Source: Tardiphaga sp. (lineage in GTDB: Bacteria; Pseudomonadota; Alphaproteobacteria; Rhizobiales; Xanthobacteraceae). From it: DNA of 34,034 nt. Where the stretch lies: assembly GCF_028290785.1 (NCBI RefSeq), contig NZ_JAQGJD010000328.1, forward strand, positions 1 through 34,034, read 5' to 3'. The notes beneath the pieces were generated by a model. That model saw only the letters and a program-made list of their open reading frames with translations, searched no databases and had not been told where the DNA came from. Shown in pieces: positions 1 to 9,224 of this stretch (position 1 is its first letter; each line of letters begins with the position of its first letter). The translations under genes and the position numbers were made by a program.

Positions 1-169
1 CATGCCGTGCGAGCTGGCGGACACCGCCCGCATTCACGCCCGAGGCGTGGCGGCCGGCATAGTCCTTCTCGATCAGCACCGGCTTCATGCCAGCAAGGCA
101 CATGTGAAGCGCGGTCGAGCATCCGTGCATGCCGCCACCGACGATGATGGCATCCGCAAGCCTGGTCAT
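1..169 (-). CDS. FAD-dependent oxidoreductase, DAO family (N-terminal 56 residues only)
   Basis: The first 56 residues are visible; the rest lies beyond the left edge. The start (MTRLADAIIVGGG) carries the Rossmann FAD-binding motif GGGMHG at residues 11-16 and an acidic residue (E34) ending the second beta strand. The ASGVN-GGVRQ segment at residues 42-52 is typical of DAO-family oxidases (glycine/sarcosine oxidase, opine oxidase beta subunit). Without gaps it is identical at 28 of 56 positions to the start of the DAO protein at 8097-9224, so the two are paralogues. Its ATG overlaps the stop of the upstream Bfd-FAD gene (ATGA), so translation is probably coupled. Inferred role: catalytic flavin subunit of the region A amine/imino-acid oxidase. 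Family confidence is high; the substrate is unknown. Confidence 0.9.
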   Translation of the reverse strand, partial: MTRLADAIIVGGGMHGCSTALHMCLAGMKPVLIEKDYAGRHASGVNAGGVRQLARH

Positions 170-1584
170 CCGCGCACCACGGCCTGGACGTCGGCCTCCG
201 TCTTCGGAACGGAAGCGAGCTCGGCCAGCGTGATCGGCTTCACCGGCGCGCGCAGCCGGTAATAGCCGATTTCCTGGGGAGTCTTGTCACGGGCTTGCGC
301 CATCAGCTCGGTGACGGTCAGGCCGCAGAGACGGCCCTGGCAGGGACCCATGCCGGTCCGACGATAGGCCTTGAGCTGGTTGGGACCGGTCGCGCCGATC
401 GCGACGGCGTCGAGAATGTCTGTGGCCGTGACCTCCTCGCAGCGGCAGACGATGGTGTCGCCGGAGGGAATCCGAAACTGCCGGGCGGGACGGAACAGCG
501 TGTCGAGAAAGGCGCGACCGCGCTCGGCCTGCGACAGCGATGCCTTCAACGTTGCCAGAGACGCGGATTTCGCAGCAGCCGCAGGCGTCAGCGTCTCGAC
601 CGCAGCCCGTGCAGCGATATGGCCGCGGATGACGGCGACCGCGGCGCCACCGATGCCGGCACCGTCGCCGGCAATCGCGATGCCAGCGATCGACGTGTTA
701 CCGTCGCCATCGAGGACCGGCGACCAGCACAGCTGCAGGTCGTCCCAGCGATGCTCGATCCCTGCTGCCATGGCGAGATTGACATTGGGCACCACGCCCT
801 GGTGCAGCAGAAGCAACTCGACGGGTATCGTCTCGCGGCGGCTGCCGGCCGCATAGCTCACGCTGGCGAGTTGGCCGTCGCCGGCGGCTGCGAGTTCGGT
901 CACTCCCGACACTACCGGTACTTTCGCCCGCACCTCCCTGATCATGGCGAGGCCCTTGGCGAAATAGGGTGAAGTCATGAATGCGAAGGCGTGGGGCAGT
1001 GCGGCCAGATAATTGCGGCGTTCGGTCGTATCGAGGATGCGGTCGATGCGACCGCCGAGCCGCAGGATCTGCGCCGCGAGCAGCCATAACAGCGGTCCCT
1101 GGCCGGCGATCACCGTGCGCCCGTCCGGCACGAGGCCCGACGACTTCAGCATCGTCTGTGCTGCGCCGGCGGTCATCACCCCCGGCAACGTCCAGCCCGG
1201 GATCGGAAATGGCCGCTCCAACGCGCCTGTCGCGAGGATCACCCGCCGTGCCCCCACGAAGGCGGAGGCCCCGCCCACGGAAACGCCGACTTCCAGGTTG
1301 CGATCGAGACTCCATACCGTTGCGCGCTGGATGATCTCGGCACCGCTCGCTCGAACCGCCTCGACAAGTTTTGCGCCCGCCCAGTAGTCCGCGCCGAGCT
1401 GACCTCGTTCCGTCACCGGCGTCGAGGTGATGGCGCGCCAGACCTGACCGCCGGCGCCGGCATTCTCGTCGAGCAGCAGCGTCGACAGGCCGGCCTCGGC
1501 CGCGGTCGCTGCGGCGGCAAGCCCGGCGGGTCCGGCTCCGACCACCACGACGTCATAGCCATCGCGCTTGGGAAGTGCGTTCAT
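166..1584 (-). CDS. FAD/NAD(P)-dependent oxidoreductase with Bfd-like [2Fe-2S] C-terminus (opine oxidase alpha-type subunit)
   Basis: A 472-residue protein resembling the A subunits of octopine/nopaline oxidase, HcnB and the alpha subunit of heterotrimeric D-hydroxyproline dehydrogenase. An N-terminal FAD-binding GAGPAG (residues 16-21) is followed by a second nucleotide-binding segment (VIAGQGPLLWLL, about residue 160). A Bfd-like Fe-S domain lies near residues 375-425, with CRCEEV and then GPCQGRLCG supplying four cysteines. In this family the protein passes electrons between the DAO-type subunit, the small [2Fe-2S] protein and an acceptor. It overlaps both neighbours by ATGA junctions, which supports a fixed complex. 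A homologue with the same architecture is at 9221-10603. Family assignment is strong; the substrate is inferred to be a secondary amine or imino acid. Confidence 0.93.
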   Translation of the reverse strand: MNALPKRDGYDVVVVGAGPAGLAAAATAAEAGLSTLLLDENAGAGGQVWRAITSTPVTERGQLGADYWAGAKLVEAVRASGAEIIQRATVWSLDRNLEVGVSVGGASAFVGARRVILATGALERPFPIPGWTLPGVMTAGAAQTMLKSSGLVPDGRTVIAGQGPLLWLLAAQILRLGGRIDRILDTTERRNYLAALPHAFAFMTSPYFAKGLAMIREVRAKVPVVSGVTELAAAGDGQLASVSYAAGSRRETIPVELLLLHQGVVPNVNLAMAAGIEHRWDDLQLCWSPVLDGDGNTSIAGIAIAGDGAGIGGAAVAVIRGHIAARAAVETLTPAAAAKSASLATLKASLSQAERGRAFLDTLFRPARQFRIPSGDTIVCRCEEVTATDILDAVAIGATGPNQLKAYRRTGMGPCQGRLCGLTVTELMAQARDKTPQEIGYYRLRAPVKPITLAELASVPKTEADVQAVVRG

Positions 1585-1877
1585 CGGCCGATCTCCCGCT
1601 TGCCTTTTTGAATCTCGATCTGCATGCCCTCGGCAACAGGCACCAGGCAGCCCTGGCGATTGCCGATGCCGTCAATGGTGACGAGGCAGTCGAAGCACAC
1701 GCCCATCATGCAATAGGGCAAGCGTGGCGCGCCGCTCACCGCGGTCGCGCGGCGGACGTCACGGCCGGAAACCAGCAGCGCCGCGGAAACCGTATCGCCC
1801 TCGCGCGCCTCGATGGCAGCTCCGTCCACGAAGATGTGCACGGATTGTCTGCTATCCTGATCGGATCGTTTGAACAT
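1581..1877 (-). CDS. Small [2Fe-2S]-binding protein (opine oxidase gamma-type subunit)
   Basis: A 98-residue ferredoxin-like protein of the Fer2_4 / sarcosine oxidase alpha N-terminal type. Cysteines at about residues 56, 61, 64 and 77 (CMMGVCFDC, then GCLVP) form a plant-type [2Fe-2S] motif. The start at 1877 was chosen because AAGAGG lies 8 bases upstream and because residues before it look unlike the family; an open frame continues to 2030 but is judged noncoding there. The stop overlaps the start of the Bfd-FAD gene (ATGA). The likely role is electron-transfer subunit of the region A oxidase. The region B equivalent is at 10600-10875, with the same cysteine spacing. Confidence 0.92.
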   Translation of the reverse strand: MFKRSDQDSRQSVHIFVDGAAIEAREGDTVSAALLVSGRDVRRATAVSGAPRLPYCMMGVCFDCLVTIDGIGNRQGCLVPVAEGMQIEIQKGKREIGR

Positions 1878-1923
1878 GGGATGCCTCTTGACCCTTCCTT
1901 CGCCCATTAGGGCCGTATCGTTG

Positions 1924-3063
1924 TCAGTAGTAGCCACTGCTTGTCGCAGCATGGTTTGCGTCGAAGCGGCGGGCTGAGAACGCGCCCACGAGTTCGGAGT
2001 CGAGAGCGCCTGCCGCGACCATCCGGGCAATTTCGAAGGCGTGGTTGGAGGCGAGCGTCACGCCGGAATGACAGCAGGCGACGAAAGCGCCCGGCTCGCT
2101 CTCCGACTGGTCGTAGATCGGGAAACCATCCTTGGGCATCACGCGGATGCCAGCCCATGTCCGGATGACGTTGAGACGCGCCAGATGCGGAAACGTGCGC
2201 TGCGCCCGGTCTGCCATCACCGCGCTGACAGAATGGTTCAACGTGCGATCGTCGAGCTGCTCTTCCTTGCTATCGCCGATCATCACCGTCCCCTCATCGG
2301 TCTGGCGGATCGTGGTCAGCGGATGCGGGAGAAATGGCATGGTCCGCTCGGTCACCACGATCTGTCCGCGAGTCGGCCCCATTGGCGCCGACAGGCCGAC
2401 CATTGGCGCCAATGTCTGGTTTGCATTGCCGGCGGCCAGGACAACCTTCGCCGCGCGAATTTCACCCTGCGCGGTCGCGAGCCGGAATTCACCGCCAGTG
2501 CGGACAATGGCCGACACCGGTCGTTCCGGGAAATAGTCGACCCCGAACAGCTTCAGGCCGGTATGGAAGGCGCGAAAGGTGCGCAGCGAATTCACGTGCC
2601 CGTCCAGCGGACAGAAGCTGCCGCCTGAGACCTCAGGACCGATCATCGGGAGCATCTTCTTCACGTCGGAGGCCGACAGCATCTCCATCCGGTAGTCGAT
2701 CGCACCGACCTGGTTATGCATGCGTGTGACGAGCTGACCGCGCCGCGCAAACTCATCCTCGCCGAGGGTCAGATGGAAGCCGCCGTTCTGCTGCAGCGCG
2801 ACGTCGAGTCCTGACTGATCCTTCAATTCGGCAGCGAGTTTAATCCAGCTCTCGGTCGCCCGCACCGTCCAGCCGGTGTAGGCCGGCATGCCCAGTCCCT
2901 TGCTCTGCACCCAGATCAGCGCAAAGTTCGCCCGCGAGGCGCGCTTGGCGATGTCGCCCTCGTCAAGGACGACCACCTTCTTGCCGAGTCGGCCAAGCCC
3001 CCAGGCAATCGCGGAGCCGAGCAGGCCGCCGCCGACGATGGCGGCGTCATAATCTTTTGACAT
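1924..3063 (-). CDS. FAD-dependent oxidoreductase, DAO family (opine oxidase beta / HcnC-like)
   Basis: A 379-residue DAO-fold flavoprotein with GGGLLG at residues 11-16 and an acidic strand end (VVVLDEGD). A C-terminal segment (RTWAGIRVMPKDGFPIYD, then GAFVACCHSGVTLAS) is typical of glycine oxidase and OoxB/HcnC proteins. The start at 3063 is preceded by AGGAGA and lies 8 bases after the permease stop; a longer open frame to 3366 runs antisense through that permease and was rejected. It is less like the DAO proteins at 1-169 and 8097-9224 than those are like each other, so region A carries two different DAO-type subunits. Likely reaction: oxidative cleavage of a C-N bond in an imported amino or imino acid. 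Confidence 0.92.
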   Translation of the reverse strand: MSKDYDAAIVGGGLLGSAIAWGLGRLGKKVVVLDEGDIAKRASRANFALIWVQSKGLGMPAYTGWTVRATESWIKLAAELKDQSGLDVALQQNGGFHLTLGEDEFARRGQLVTRMHNQVGAIDYRMEMLSASDVKKMLPMIGPEVSGGSFCPLDGHVNSLRTFRAFHTGLKLFGVDYFPERPVSAIVRTGGEFRLATAQGEIRAAKVVLAAGNANQTLAPMVGLSAPMGPTRGQIVVTERTMPFLPHPLTTIRQTDEGTVMIGDSKEEQLDDRTLNHSVSAVMADRAQRTFPHLARLNVIRTWAGIRVMPKDGFPIYDQSESEPGAFVACCHSGVTLASNHAFEIARMVAAGALDSELVGAFSARRFDANHAATSSGYY

Positions 3064-3071
3064 GGATTCTC

Positions 3072-3878
3072 CTATCGCTCCGGATCGCTCTTGCCGGCGA
3101 GCACGCGGTCGAGCCCGTAAAATCGGTCGAGCAGGATCAGGGCGGTCATGGTGATTGCGATCACGCTGGCCGAGATCGATGTCACCAGCGGATCGATGTT
3201 GTCCTGGACGTAGAGGAACATGCGAACGGGCAGCGTTTCGGTGCCGGGCGCGGCGAGGAAGACGGTCATGGTCAGATCGTCGAAGGACTGAATGAAGGCC
3301 AGCGCCCAGCCGCTGATGACGCCCGGAAGGATCAGAGGCAGGGTCACGCGGCGGAACAGCGTCCAACCACCGGCACCGAGCGAGACCGCCGCCATTTCGA
3401 CCGAGCGGTCCATGCCGGTCGCCGCGGCCAGCGTCAGCCGCAGCGCGAACGGAAACACCACCACCACATGAGCGATCAGCAGGCCTGCGAAACTCCCGCC
3501 GATGCCGATCGTCGTGAAAAAGCGCAGGAAGGCGATGCCCAGCACGACATGCGGGATCATCAGCGGCGACAAAAACAACGCGGCGACGGCGTCACGGCCG
3601 CGGAAACTGTAGCGAGCGATGGCCAGGGCCGAGGGCACCGCGAACAACAGCGCCACGAACGAGGACAGCGCACCCAGCCCGAGGCTCACCCAGAATGCAT
3701 GGACGAATTCCGGATAGTTCGCGATCGCCCTGAACCAGCGCAGTGAAAAACCGTTGGTCGGCAACGACAGGTAGCCCTCCGGCGTGAAGGCGACGAGGCA
3801 GACCACCACGATCGGCGCCAGCATGAAGACCACAAAAATCGTATGGAAGATGAGCGCGAGCGGGCCGTTGGTCCTCAT
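3072..3878 (-). CDS. ABC transporter permease, PotC-type
   Basis: A 268-residue inner-membrane permease with about six hydrophobic segments, the first at about residues 7-30 (ALIFHTIFVVFMLAPIVVVC). The binding-protein-dependent EAA loop lies near residues 185-205 (AAVSLGAGGWTLFRRVTLPLILPG). Length and N-terminus (FTPEGYLSLPTNGFSLRWF) match PotC of spermidine/putrescine importers and relatives that carry other cationic or amino-type solutes. The start overlaps the stop of the other permease (ATGA). It should work with 3875-4780, 4777-5820 and 5896-6930. The substrate is probably what the downstream oxidase genes degrade. Confidence 0.94.
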   Translation of the reverse strand: MRTNGPLALIFHTIFVVFMLAPIVVVCLVAFTPEGYLSLPTNGFSLRWFRAIANYPEFVHAFWVSLGLGALSSFVALLFAVPSALAIARYSFRGRDAVAALFLSPLMIPHVVLGIAFLRFFTTIGIGGSFAGLLIAHVVVVFPFALRLTLAAATGMDRSVEMAAVSLGAGGWTLFRRVTLPLILPGVISGWALAFIQSFDDLTMTVFLAAPGTETLPVRMFLYVQDNIDPLVTSISASVIAITMTALILLDRFYGLDRVLAGKSDPER

Positions 3879-4776
3879 CGGAACACCTCGGCATAGCGTC
3901 GTTCGATCAGCGCGTTGCTGCCGACGACGATCAGCACCAGCGCCACCAGCAGCAGCACCGCCACGGCCGCACCAAGCGGCCAGTCGAGTGTATTGAGAAA
4001 CTCGTCATAGGCGAGCGTCGCGGCGACCTTGAGCCGCCGGCCCCCGATGATCGCAGGCGTCGCAAAGGCGCTGGCGGACAGCGAGAAGACGATGATCGCG
4101 CCCGACAGCACGCCCGGCATGATCTGTGGCAGGACGATGCGACGGATGATCGTGAGCGGGCTCGCACCGAGCGACAGAGCGGCGTTCTCGATCTGCGGAT
4201 CGACGCGCTGCAACGCGGCCCACACCGACATCACCATAAACGGCATCATCACGTGAACGAGCGCGACCACCATGCCGGTCTCGGTAAACATGAAACGCAG
4301 CGGCGAGCCGATCAGCCCGAGCGACATCAGGAGCTTGTTCATCAGGCCATTGTTGCCGCCGAACAAGAGCGCCCAGCCCAGCGTGCGTGCCACCACGGAG
4401 ATCAGCAACGGACCGAGGATCAGGAGCAGGAACAGGCTCTTCCAGCGTCCGCTCATGCGGTTGAGGATGTAGGCCTCCGGCGCGCCGAACAAGGCGGCGA
4501 TCAGCGTCGTCAGCAGTGCGATGCGGAAGGTACGCCAGAACATCTCGGCGTAATACGGGTCGGTCGCGATCTCGTGCCAGTTCTTCAGGATGAACACCGG
4601 CTCGATGCCTTTGTACTGCCCCCAGTCGTGGAACGAGAGCATCACCGTCATGACGAGCGGGATCACCAGGACGCCGGCGAACAGCATCAGCGCGGGCGCG
4701 CTCAGCGCCCACGCCGGGCGCGCGTGGCTCGAATCTCCCGGGGCGGCGTGCACCGGAGCAGTATCGATGGCTCCGC

Positions 4777-4780
<4 letters not shown>
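3875..4780 (-). CDS. ABC transporter permease, PotB-type
   Basis: A 301-residue permease of the PotB family. A short polar N-terminus leads into the first membrane segment (ALSAPALMLFAGVLVIPLVM). The EAA loop near residues 200-220 reads ENAALSLGASPLTIIRRIVLPQIMPG. The start at 4780 was chosen because it forms an ATGA overlap with the ATPase stop; the open frame continues to 4900 but that part lies inside the ATPase gene and looks like shadow sequence. It pairs with the PotC-type permease to form the membrane channel. Confidence 0.93.
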
Positions 4781-5820
<1,040 letters not shown>

Positions 5821-5877
5821 GTTGAGGCTTCCAGATACTGCGGTGGCAGGGATCGATACCGGGCTTGCAGTGACGCG

Positions 5878-5892
5878 CGGCGCCGGCCGCCG
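5878..5892. promoter_or_regulatory. Short intercistronic GC hairpin after the binding-protein gene
   Basis: In the 75-base gap between the solute-binding-protein gene and the ATPase gene, CGGCG and CGCCG pair around a 5-base loop. There is no T-run, so it is not a classical terminator. Such hairpins behind binding-protein genes often protect the upstream message and lower downstream expression. With only five base pairs in a GC-rich genome, chance is a real alternative. Confidence 0.3.
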
Positions 5893-5895
5893 GGA

Positions 5896-6930
5896 TCAGC
5901 GCTCGACCTCGCGATTCCAGCGCTTGGTCCACTCCTCGCGCTTGTCGTTGATGATGGTCCAGTCGGCCGTATAAAGTTTTGCCGCGCGGTCAGCGATCGG
6001 CGCCATCTTGCCGAGGTCGGACGGGACGACGACCGATTTCAGCACCGGGCCGTAGCCATATTCCTTCAGCATCAACAGCTGCATGTTCGGCTCGAGCAGC
6101 GACTTGATGAAGGCCGAGGCGAGCGGCGACGCGTTGGGCTTGGTGATCGCACAGGCGCTCGTTACCAGCGTAGCCGCACCTTCCTTGGGATAGACAAAGT
6201 CTACGGGGAAGCCCGTATTGGCGAAACTCTGGACCCGGCCCGAGCCCCATACGGCCAGCACCGCCTGGCCGGACTGAAACAGCTCCGTCATCTTGCCCGG
6301 CGACGGTTCGTAGGCCAGGACATTCGGATTGACGTCGTTCTTGAATATCCTGAAGCCGGCATCAACATTGGCTTCGCTGCCGCCGTTCATCCTGGCCAGC
6401 ATCAGCAATGCGTACAGACCGTAGGTGTTGTTGATCGGCGGGATCACCAACTGGTTCTTGTACTTCGGATCCTTGAGATCATTCCACGAGGTCGGAGGCG
6501 CCCAGCCTTTCTCGGCGAAGACCTTGGTGTTGTACATCAGGCCGGTTGCGACCAGGCCAATGCCCACCGCGTGGTTATCCTTATACCGGGCGGCTTCGTA
6601 GAGATCGGCAGGCAGACCTTCGATCTTGCCGCAAAAGCCGAGCTGGATGGCCTGATACATCGGACCGTCATCGACGATGGCCACGTCGATCTGCTGGTTG
6701 CCCTTCTGAGCCTGCAACTTGGCAAGCGTGTCTGTCGAATTGCCGGCGACGTATTCGACCTTGACGCCATGGGCCTTCTCAAAGGCCGGGATGACGTCGT
6801 CGCGGATCGTCTTCTCAAACGAGCCGCCATAACCCGCCACGAAGAAAGTCTTCTGCTGGGCCGAAGCCGCCGACGGTGCCAAGGCGAGCGCTGCGATGCA
6901 GACCGCTGTCAGAAAGCCGAGATGCTTCAT
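5896..6930 (-). CDS. Periplasmic solute-binding protein, PotD/extracellular family 1 type
   Basis: A 344-residue binding protein, first gene of the region A operon. A Sec signal peptide covers residues 1-24 (MKHLGFLTAVCIAALALAPS then AASA, cleavage before QQK). The mature part starts with FFVAGYGGSFEKTIRDDV, typical of PotD-like binding proteins for polyamines, opines and related compounds. The start at 6930 fits the signal peptide and a GGAG about 10 bases upstream; an open frame running further to 7080 has no family support. The gene is divergent from the LysR gene at 7108, and the dyad at 6984-7019 lies about 55 bases upstream of its start, so LysR control is likely. Confidence 0.93.
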   Translation of the reverse strand: MKHLGFLTAVCIAALALAPSAASAQQKTFFVAGYGGSFEKTIRDDVIPAFEKAHGVKVEYVAGNSTDTLAKLQAQKGNQQIDVAIVDDGPMYQAIQLGFCGKIEGLPADLYEAARYKDNHAVGIGLVATGLMYNTKVFAEKGWAPPTSWNDLKDPKYKNQLVIPPINNTYGLYALLMLARMNGGSEANVDAGFRIFKNDVNPNVLAYEPSPGKMTELFQSGQAVLAVWGSGRVQSFANTGFPVDFVYPKEGAATLVTSACAITKPNASPLASAFIKSLLEPNMQLLMLKEYGYGPVLKSVVVPSDLGKMAPIADRAAKLYTADWTIINDKREEWTKRWNREVER

Positions 6931-6983
6931 AAGGACCGATCTCCAATGCCGTTTGCAGGTGACACACGGGACGTACCGCCTCT

Positions 6984-7019
6984 GGTTGGATTTGCTTAAG
7001 AAATAAGCTTTCTCCAACC
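6984..7019. promoter_or_regulatory. Nested dyad, candidate LysR operator between divergent genes
   Basis: Outer arms GGTTGGA (6984-6990) and TCCAACC (7013-7019) are perfect inverse complements. Inside them GCTTA (6994-6998) and TAAGC (7004-7008) form a second perfect pair, and both pairs centre near 7001. The inner 15-bp palindrome has the size and interrupted form of LysR-family recognition sites. It lies between the LysR gene and the importer/oxidase operon, where autoregulation and activation normally act. The dyad is seen directly; its role is inferred. Confidence 0.6.
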
Positions 7020-7107
7020 CTGATGAAAAAGATCGCAATTCACGCTTTCGCCGTCCAATGAATAATGGCACCGTCTTCATGCCGGAATGTTATGGATGGA
7101 ATAGCGT

Positions 7108-8025
7108 ATGGCTCGGATCAATTCCCGTCAGGTCGAAGCATTCCGCGCGATGATGCTGACAGGCAGCGTCACCGAAGCCGCAAAGCTAATGGCGGTGACG
7201 CAACCGGCTGTGAGCCGGCTGCTGCGCGACTTCCAGGCGCTGCTCAAGATGGGACTGTTTGAGAGGCGCGGCACCGGCCTCGTGCCGACGGCAGCCGCGA
7301 CCGCGCTGTATATGGAAGTCGAACGGTCCTTCGTCGGCCTGGAACGCATCAACGCCGCCGCCGAGGAGATCCGTAGCCGCCGGACCGGGACGTTGCGGAT
7401 AGCCGCCCTGCCGGCGCTATCCAATGGCTACCTCCCAAGGCTGGCTGGAAAATTCCTGGAAGAAAGACCGAACCTCAACCTGTCGTTTTTCGGCGTCATC
7501 TCGCCGATCGTGATCGACTGGGTGCTGAACAACCAGTGCGACATCGGTTTCGCCGAGATCCCGATCGCTCATTCCGGCCTTACGTGCATGCGACTGCCGG
7601 CGCTCCCGCGCGTTGCGATCCTGCCAGATGGCCATCGATTGGCGGCCAAGGCTATGCTGGAGCCGCGCGATTTCGAGGGCGAGACTTTCGTATCGCTCTC
7701 GGCGGGGTCGACCAGCCGCCATCTGATTGACCAGATTTTCAACCGCGATGATGTCCGCCGCGTCCTGCGGGTGGAGACGAGCCTGTCGGAGATCATGTGC
7801 GGGATGGTGTCGTCCGGGCTCGGCGTAGCTATCTGCGATCCCTTTACGGCGCGCGAGTTCGAGGGGCGGGGCATCGTCGTGCGTAGTTTCATGCCGCGCA
7901 TCGATTTCGAGTTCGCCGCCGTTTTCCCGCCGCAGCGCAGCCCGTCACCTGTTGCTCTGGATTTGGTGGAGGTCATGCGTCGGGCCTTGGTCGAACGAAG
8001 TGGACGGCCCTTCGCCCAAAATTGA
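7108..8025 (+). CDS. LysR-family transcriptional regulator, NocR/OccR-like
   Basis: A 305-residue LysR regulator. The winged helix-turn-helix spans about residues 5-65 (RQVEAFRAMMLTGSVTEAAK, then TQPAVSRLLRDFQ, LFERRGTGLVPT) and the substrate-binding domain about residues 95-295. The opening RQVEAFRA-MLTGS-T-AA strongly recalls NocR and OccR, which control nopaline and octopine catabolism. That fits the opine-oxidase-like genes it faces. GGATGGAA lies upstream of the start. It probably senses the imported substrate and activates the leftward operon through the dyad at 6984-7019. It ends 71 bases from the convergent end of region B. Confidence 0.93.
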   Translation: MARINSRQVEAFRAMMLTGSVTEAAKLMAVTQPAVSRLLRDFQALLKMGLFERRGTGLVPTAAATALYMEVERSFVGLERINAAAEEIRSRRTGTLRIAALPALSNGYLPRLAGKFLEERPNLNLSFFGVISPIVIDWVLNNQCDIGFAEIPIAHSGLTCMRLPALPRVAILPDGHRLAAKAMLEPRDFEGETFVSLSAGSTSRHLIDQIFNRDDVRRVLRVETSLSEIMCGMVSSGLGVAICDPFTAREFEGRGIVVRSFMPRIDFEFAAVFPPQRSPSPVALDLVEVMRRALVERSGRPFAQN

Positions 8026-8043
8026 TGGCGGCGGACCGCAAGA

Positions 8044-8100
8044 TCAACGGCGTGCGCCGGTCGAACGCGCAAGGTGGATCTGCGCGCGGGTGACCTTCAT
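8044..8100 (-). other. 18-codon coupled mini-ORF, possible remnant of a lost downstream gene
   Basis: An ATG at 8100 overlaps the stop of the DAO gene at 8097 in the ATGA manner used by nearly every junction of this operon. The frame reads MKVTRAQIHLARSTGARR and stops at 8044, close to the end of the convergent LysR gene. The opening loosely resembles starts of enolase-superfamily racemases, but it is too short to identify. It may be the stump of a gene lost when the LysR end was joined here, or a chance frame. Confidence 0.25.
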
Positions 8101-9224
8101 GGCGTGTCTCCGGCTGCGGTCTGAAAGCGGTCGATGCGAAATGCGTCGAGCGGCACGTCGGTGGCGTGATCCACCATCAGCTCGGTCATGATGGCGCCGA
8201 TCGCCGGACCCAACTGGAAGCCCGCGCCGGAGAATCCGAAGGCGTGGAACAGCCCCGGCGTTGTCCGGCTCGGCCCGATCACCGGAAGGTGGTCCGGGGT
8301 CACGCCGTCGATGCCCGACCAGCTACGGATGACATGCGCGCCCGCCAACTCCGGCACGAGCGCCACCGCATGCGCCTGGGTCTGCAGCGAAACCTCCGGC
8401 AGAGCCCGCGACCATGGCTTCGACGGATCCGACTCGCCATGGCCGCCGCCGATGATGACATTGCCGCGCGGGATCTGTCGCAGATAGACGTTGCCGCCGA
8501 CCACGCCGATATTGGGCGTGATGAAGTACGGCAACGGCTCCGTCACCATCATGTTGGGACTCATCGGCGCGACTGGCGCTTTCTCGCCGAACGCCTCTGC
8601 AACTGCGCCGCCCCAGAAGCCGGCGACATTGAGCAGCAGCGGCGCCTGGAATTCGCGCCCGTCTTCGGCGCGCAGCAGGAACATCCCGCCGGCGTAAGAG
8701 AGTTCGACTATCCTTGTGCCCTCGCAGATCACCGCTCCGGCCGCTCGCGCCGCATGCGCCAGCGCCGGCGCCAGCAGTCGCGGGTTGGCCGATCCGTCTT
8801 CCGGCGACAGCGACCCGGCGACGACGGAGTTGCTTAGCCAAGGATATTCCAGATGAATCGAATTGCTTCCCACCATGCGTAGCGACAGGCCGTAATCGCG
8901 TGCGATATCGAGATAGGCAACGAGCTCGGCCTCCTCCTCCGCGTTCCGTGCCAGCTTGAGATGGGTTGTGACGGTGAACTCCGCGTCGGTGCCGGCGATC
9001 TCGCGCATCCGGCCCCACATCTCCCGCGACCGGCGCGCGATCGGCAGTTCGGCCGCATGGCGGCCCTGCTGGCGCACGCCGCCGTAGTTCACCCCGGAGG
9101 CCTGGCCACCAACCAGCCCGCGCTCCAGCAGGATGACCCGCAGCCCGCGCTTCGCCAGATGCAGCGCCGCCGAACAGCCGGCCCCGCCGCCGCCGAGAAC
9201 GAGGGCATCGCATGTTTCGCTCAT
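8097..9224 (-). CDS. FAD-dependent oxidoreductase, DAO family (region B oxidase beta-type subunit)
   Basis: A 375-residue DAO-fold flavoprotein. GGGGAG at residues 11-16 binds FAD, E34 follows in LLERG, and ASGVNYGGVRQQGRH is at residues 42-56. A C-terminal IRSWSGIDGVTPDHLPVIG and FHAFGFSGAGFQLGPAIG complete the sarcosine/glycine oxidase-like fold. It is closely related to the partial protein at 1-169. The start at 9224 gives an ATGA overlap with the Bfd-FAD gene; the longer open frame to 9347 lies inside that gene. It is the last intact gene of region B. Likely role: oxidation of an imported amino or imino acid, with electrons passing to the two Fe-S partners. Confidence 0.92.
   Translation of the reverse strand: MSETCDALVLGGGGAGCSAALHLAKRGLRVILLERGLVGGQASGVNYGGVRQQGRHAAELPIARRSREMWGRMREIAGTDAEFTVTTHLKLARNAEEEAELVAYLDIARDYGLSLRMVGSNSIHLEYPWLSNSVVAGSLSPEDGSANPRLLAPALAHAARAAGAVICEGTRIVELSYAGGMFLLRAEDGREFQAPLLLNVAGFWGGAVAEAFGEKAPVAPMSPNMMVTEPLPYFITPNIGVVGGNVYLRQIPRGNVIIGGGHGESDPSKPWSRALPEVSLQTQAHAVALVPELAGAHVIRSWSGIDGVTPDHLPVIGPSRTTPGLFHAFGFSGAGFQLGPAIGAIMTELMVDHATDVPLDAFRIDRFQTAAGDTP

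Noticed and set aside
1878..2030. N-terminal extension of the region A [2Fe-2S] protein
   Set aside because: The extension overlaps the end of the upstream DAO gene and is not family-like; the start at 1877 has a good ribosome site and matches the paralogue length.
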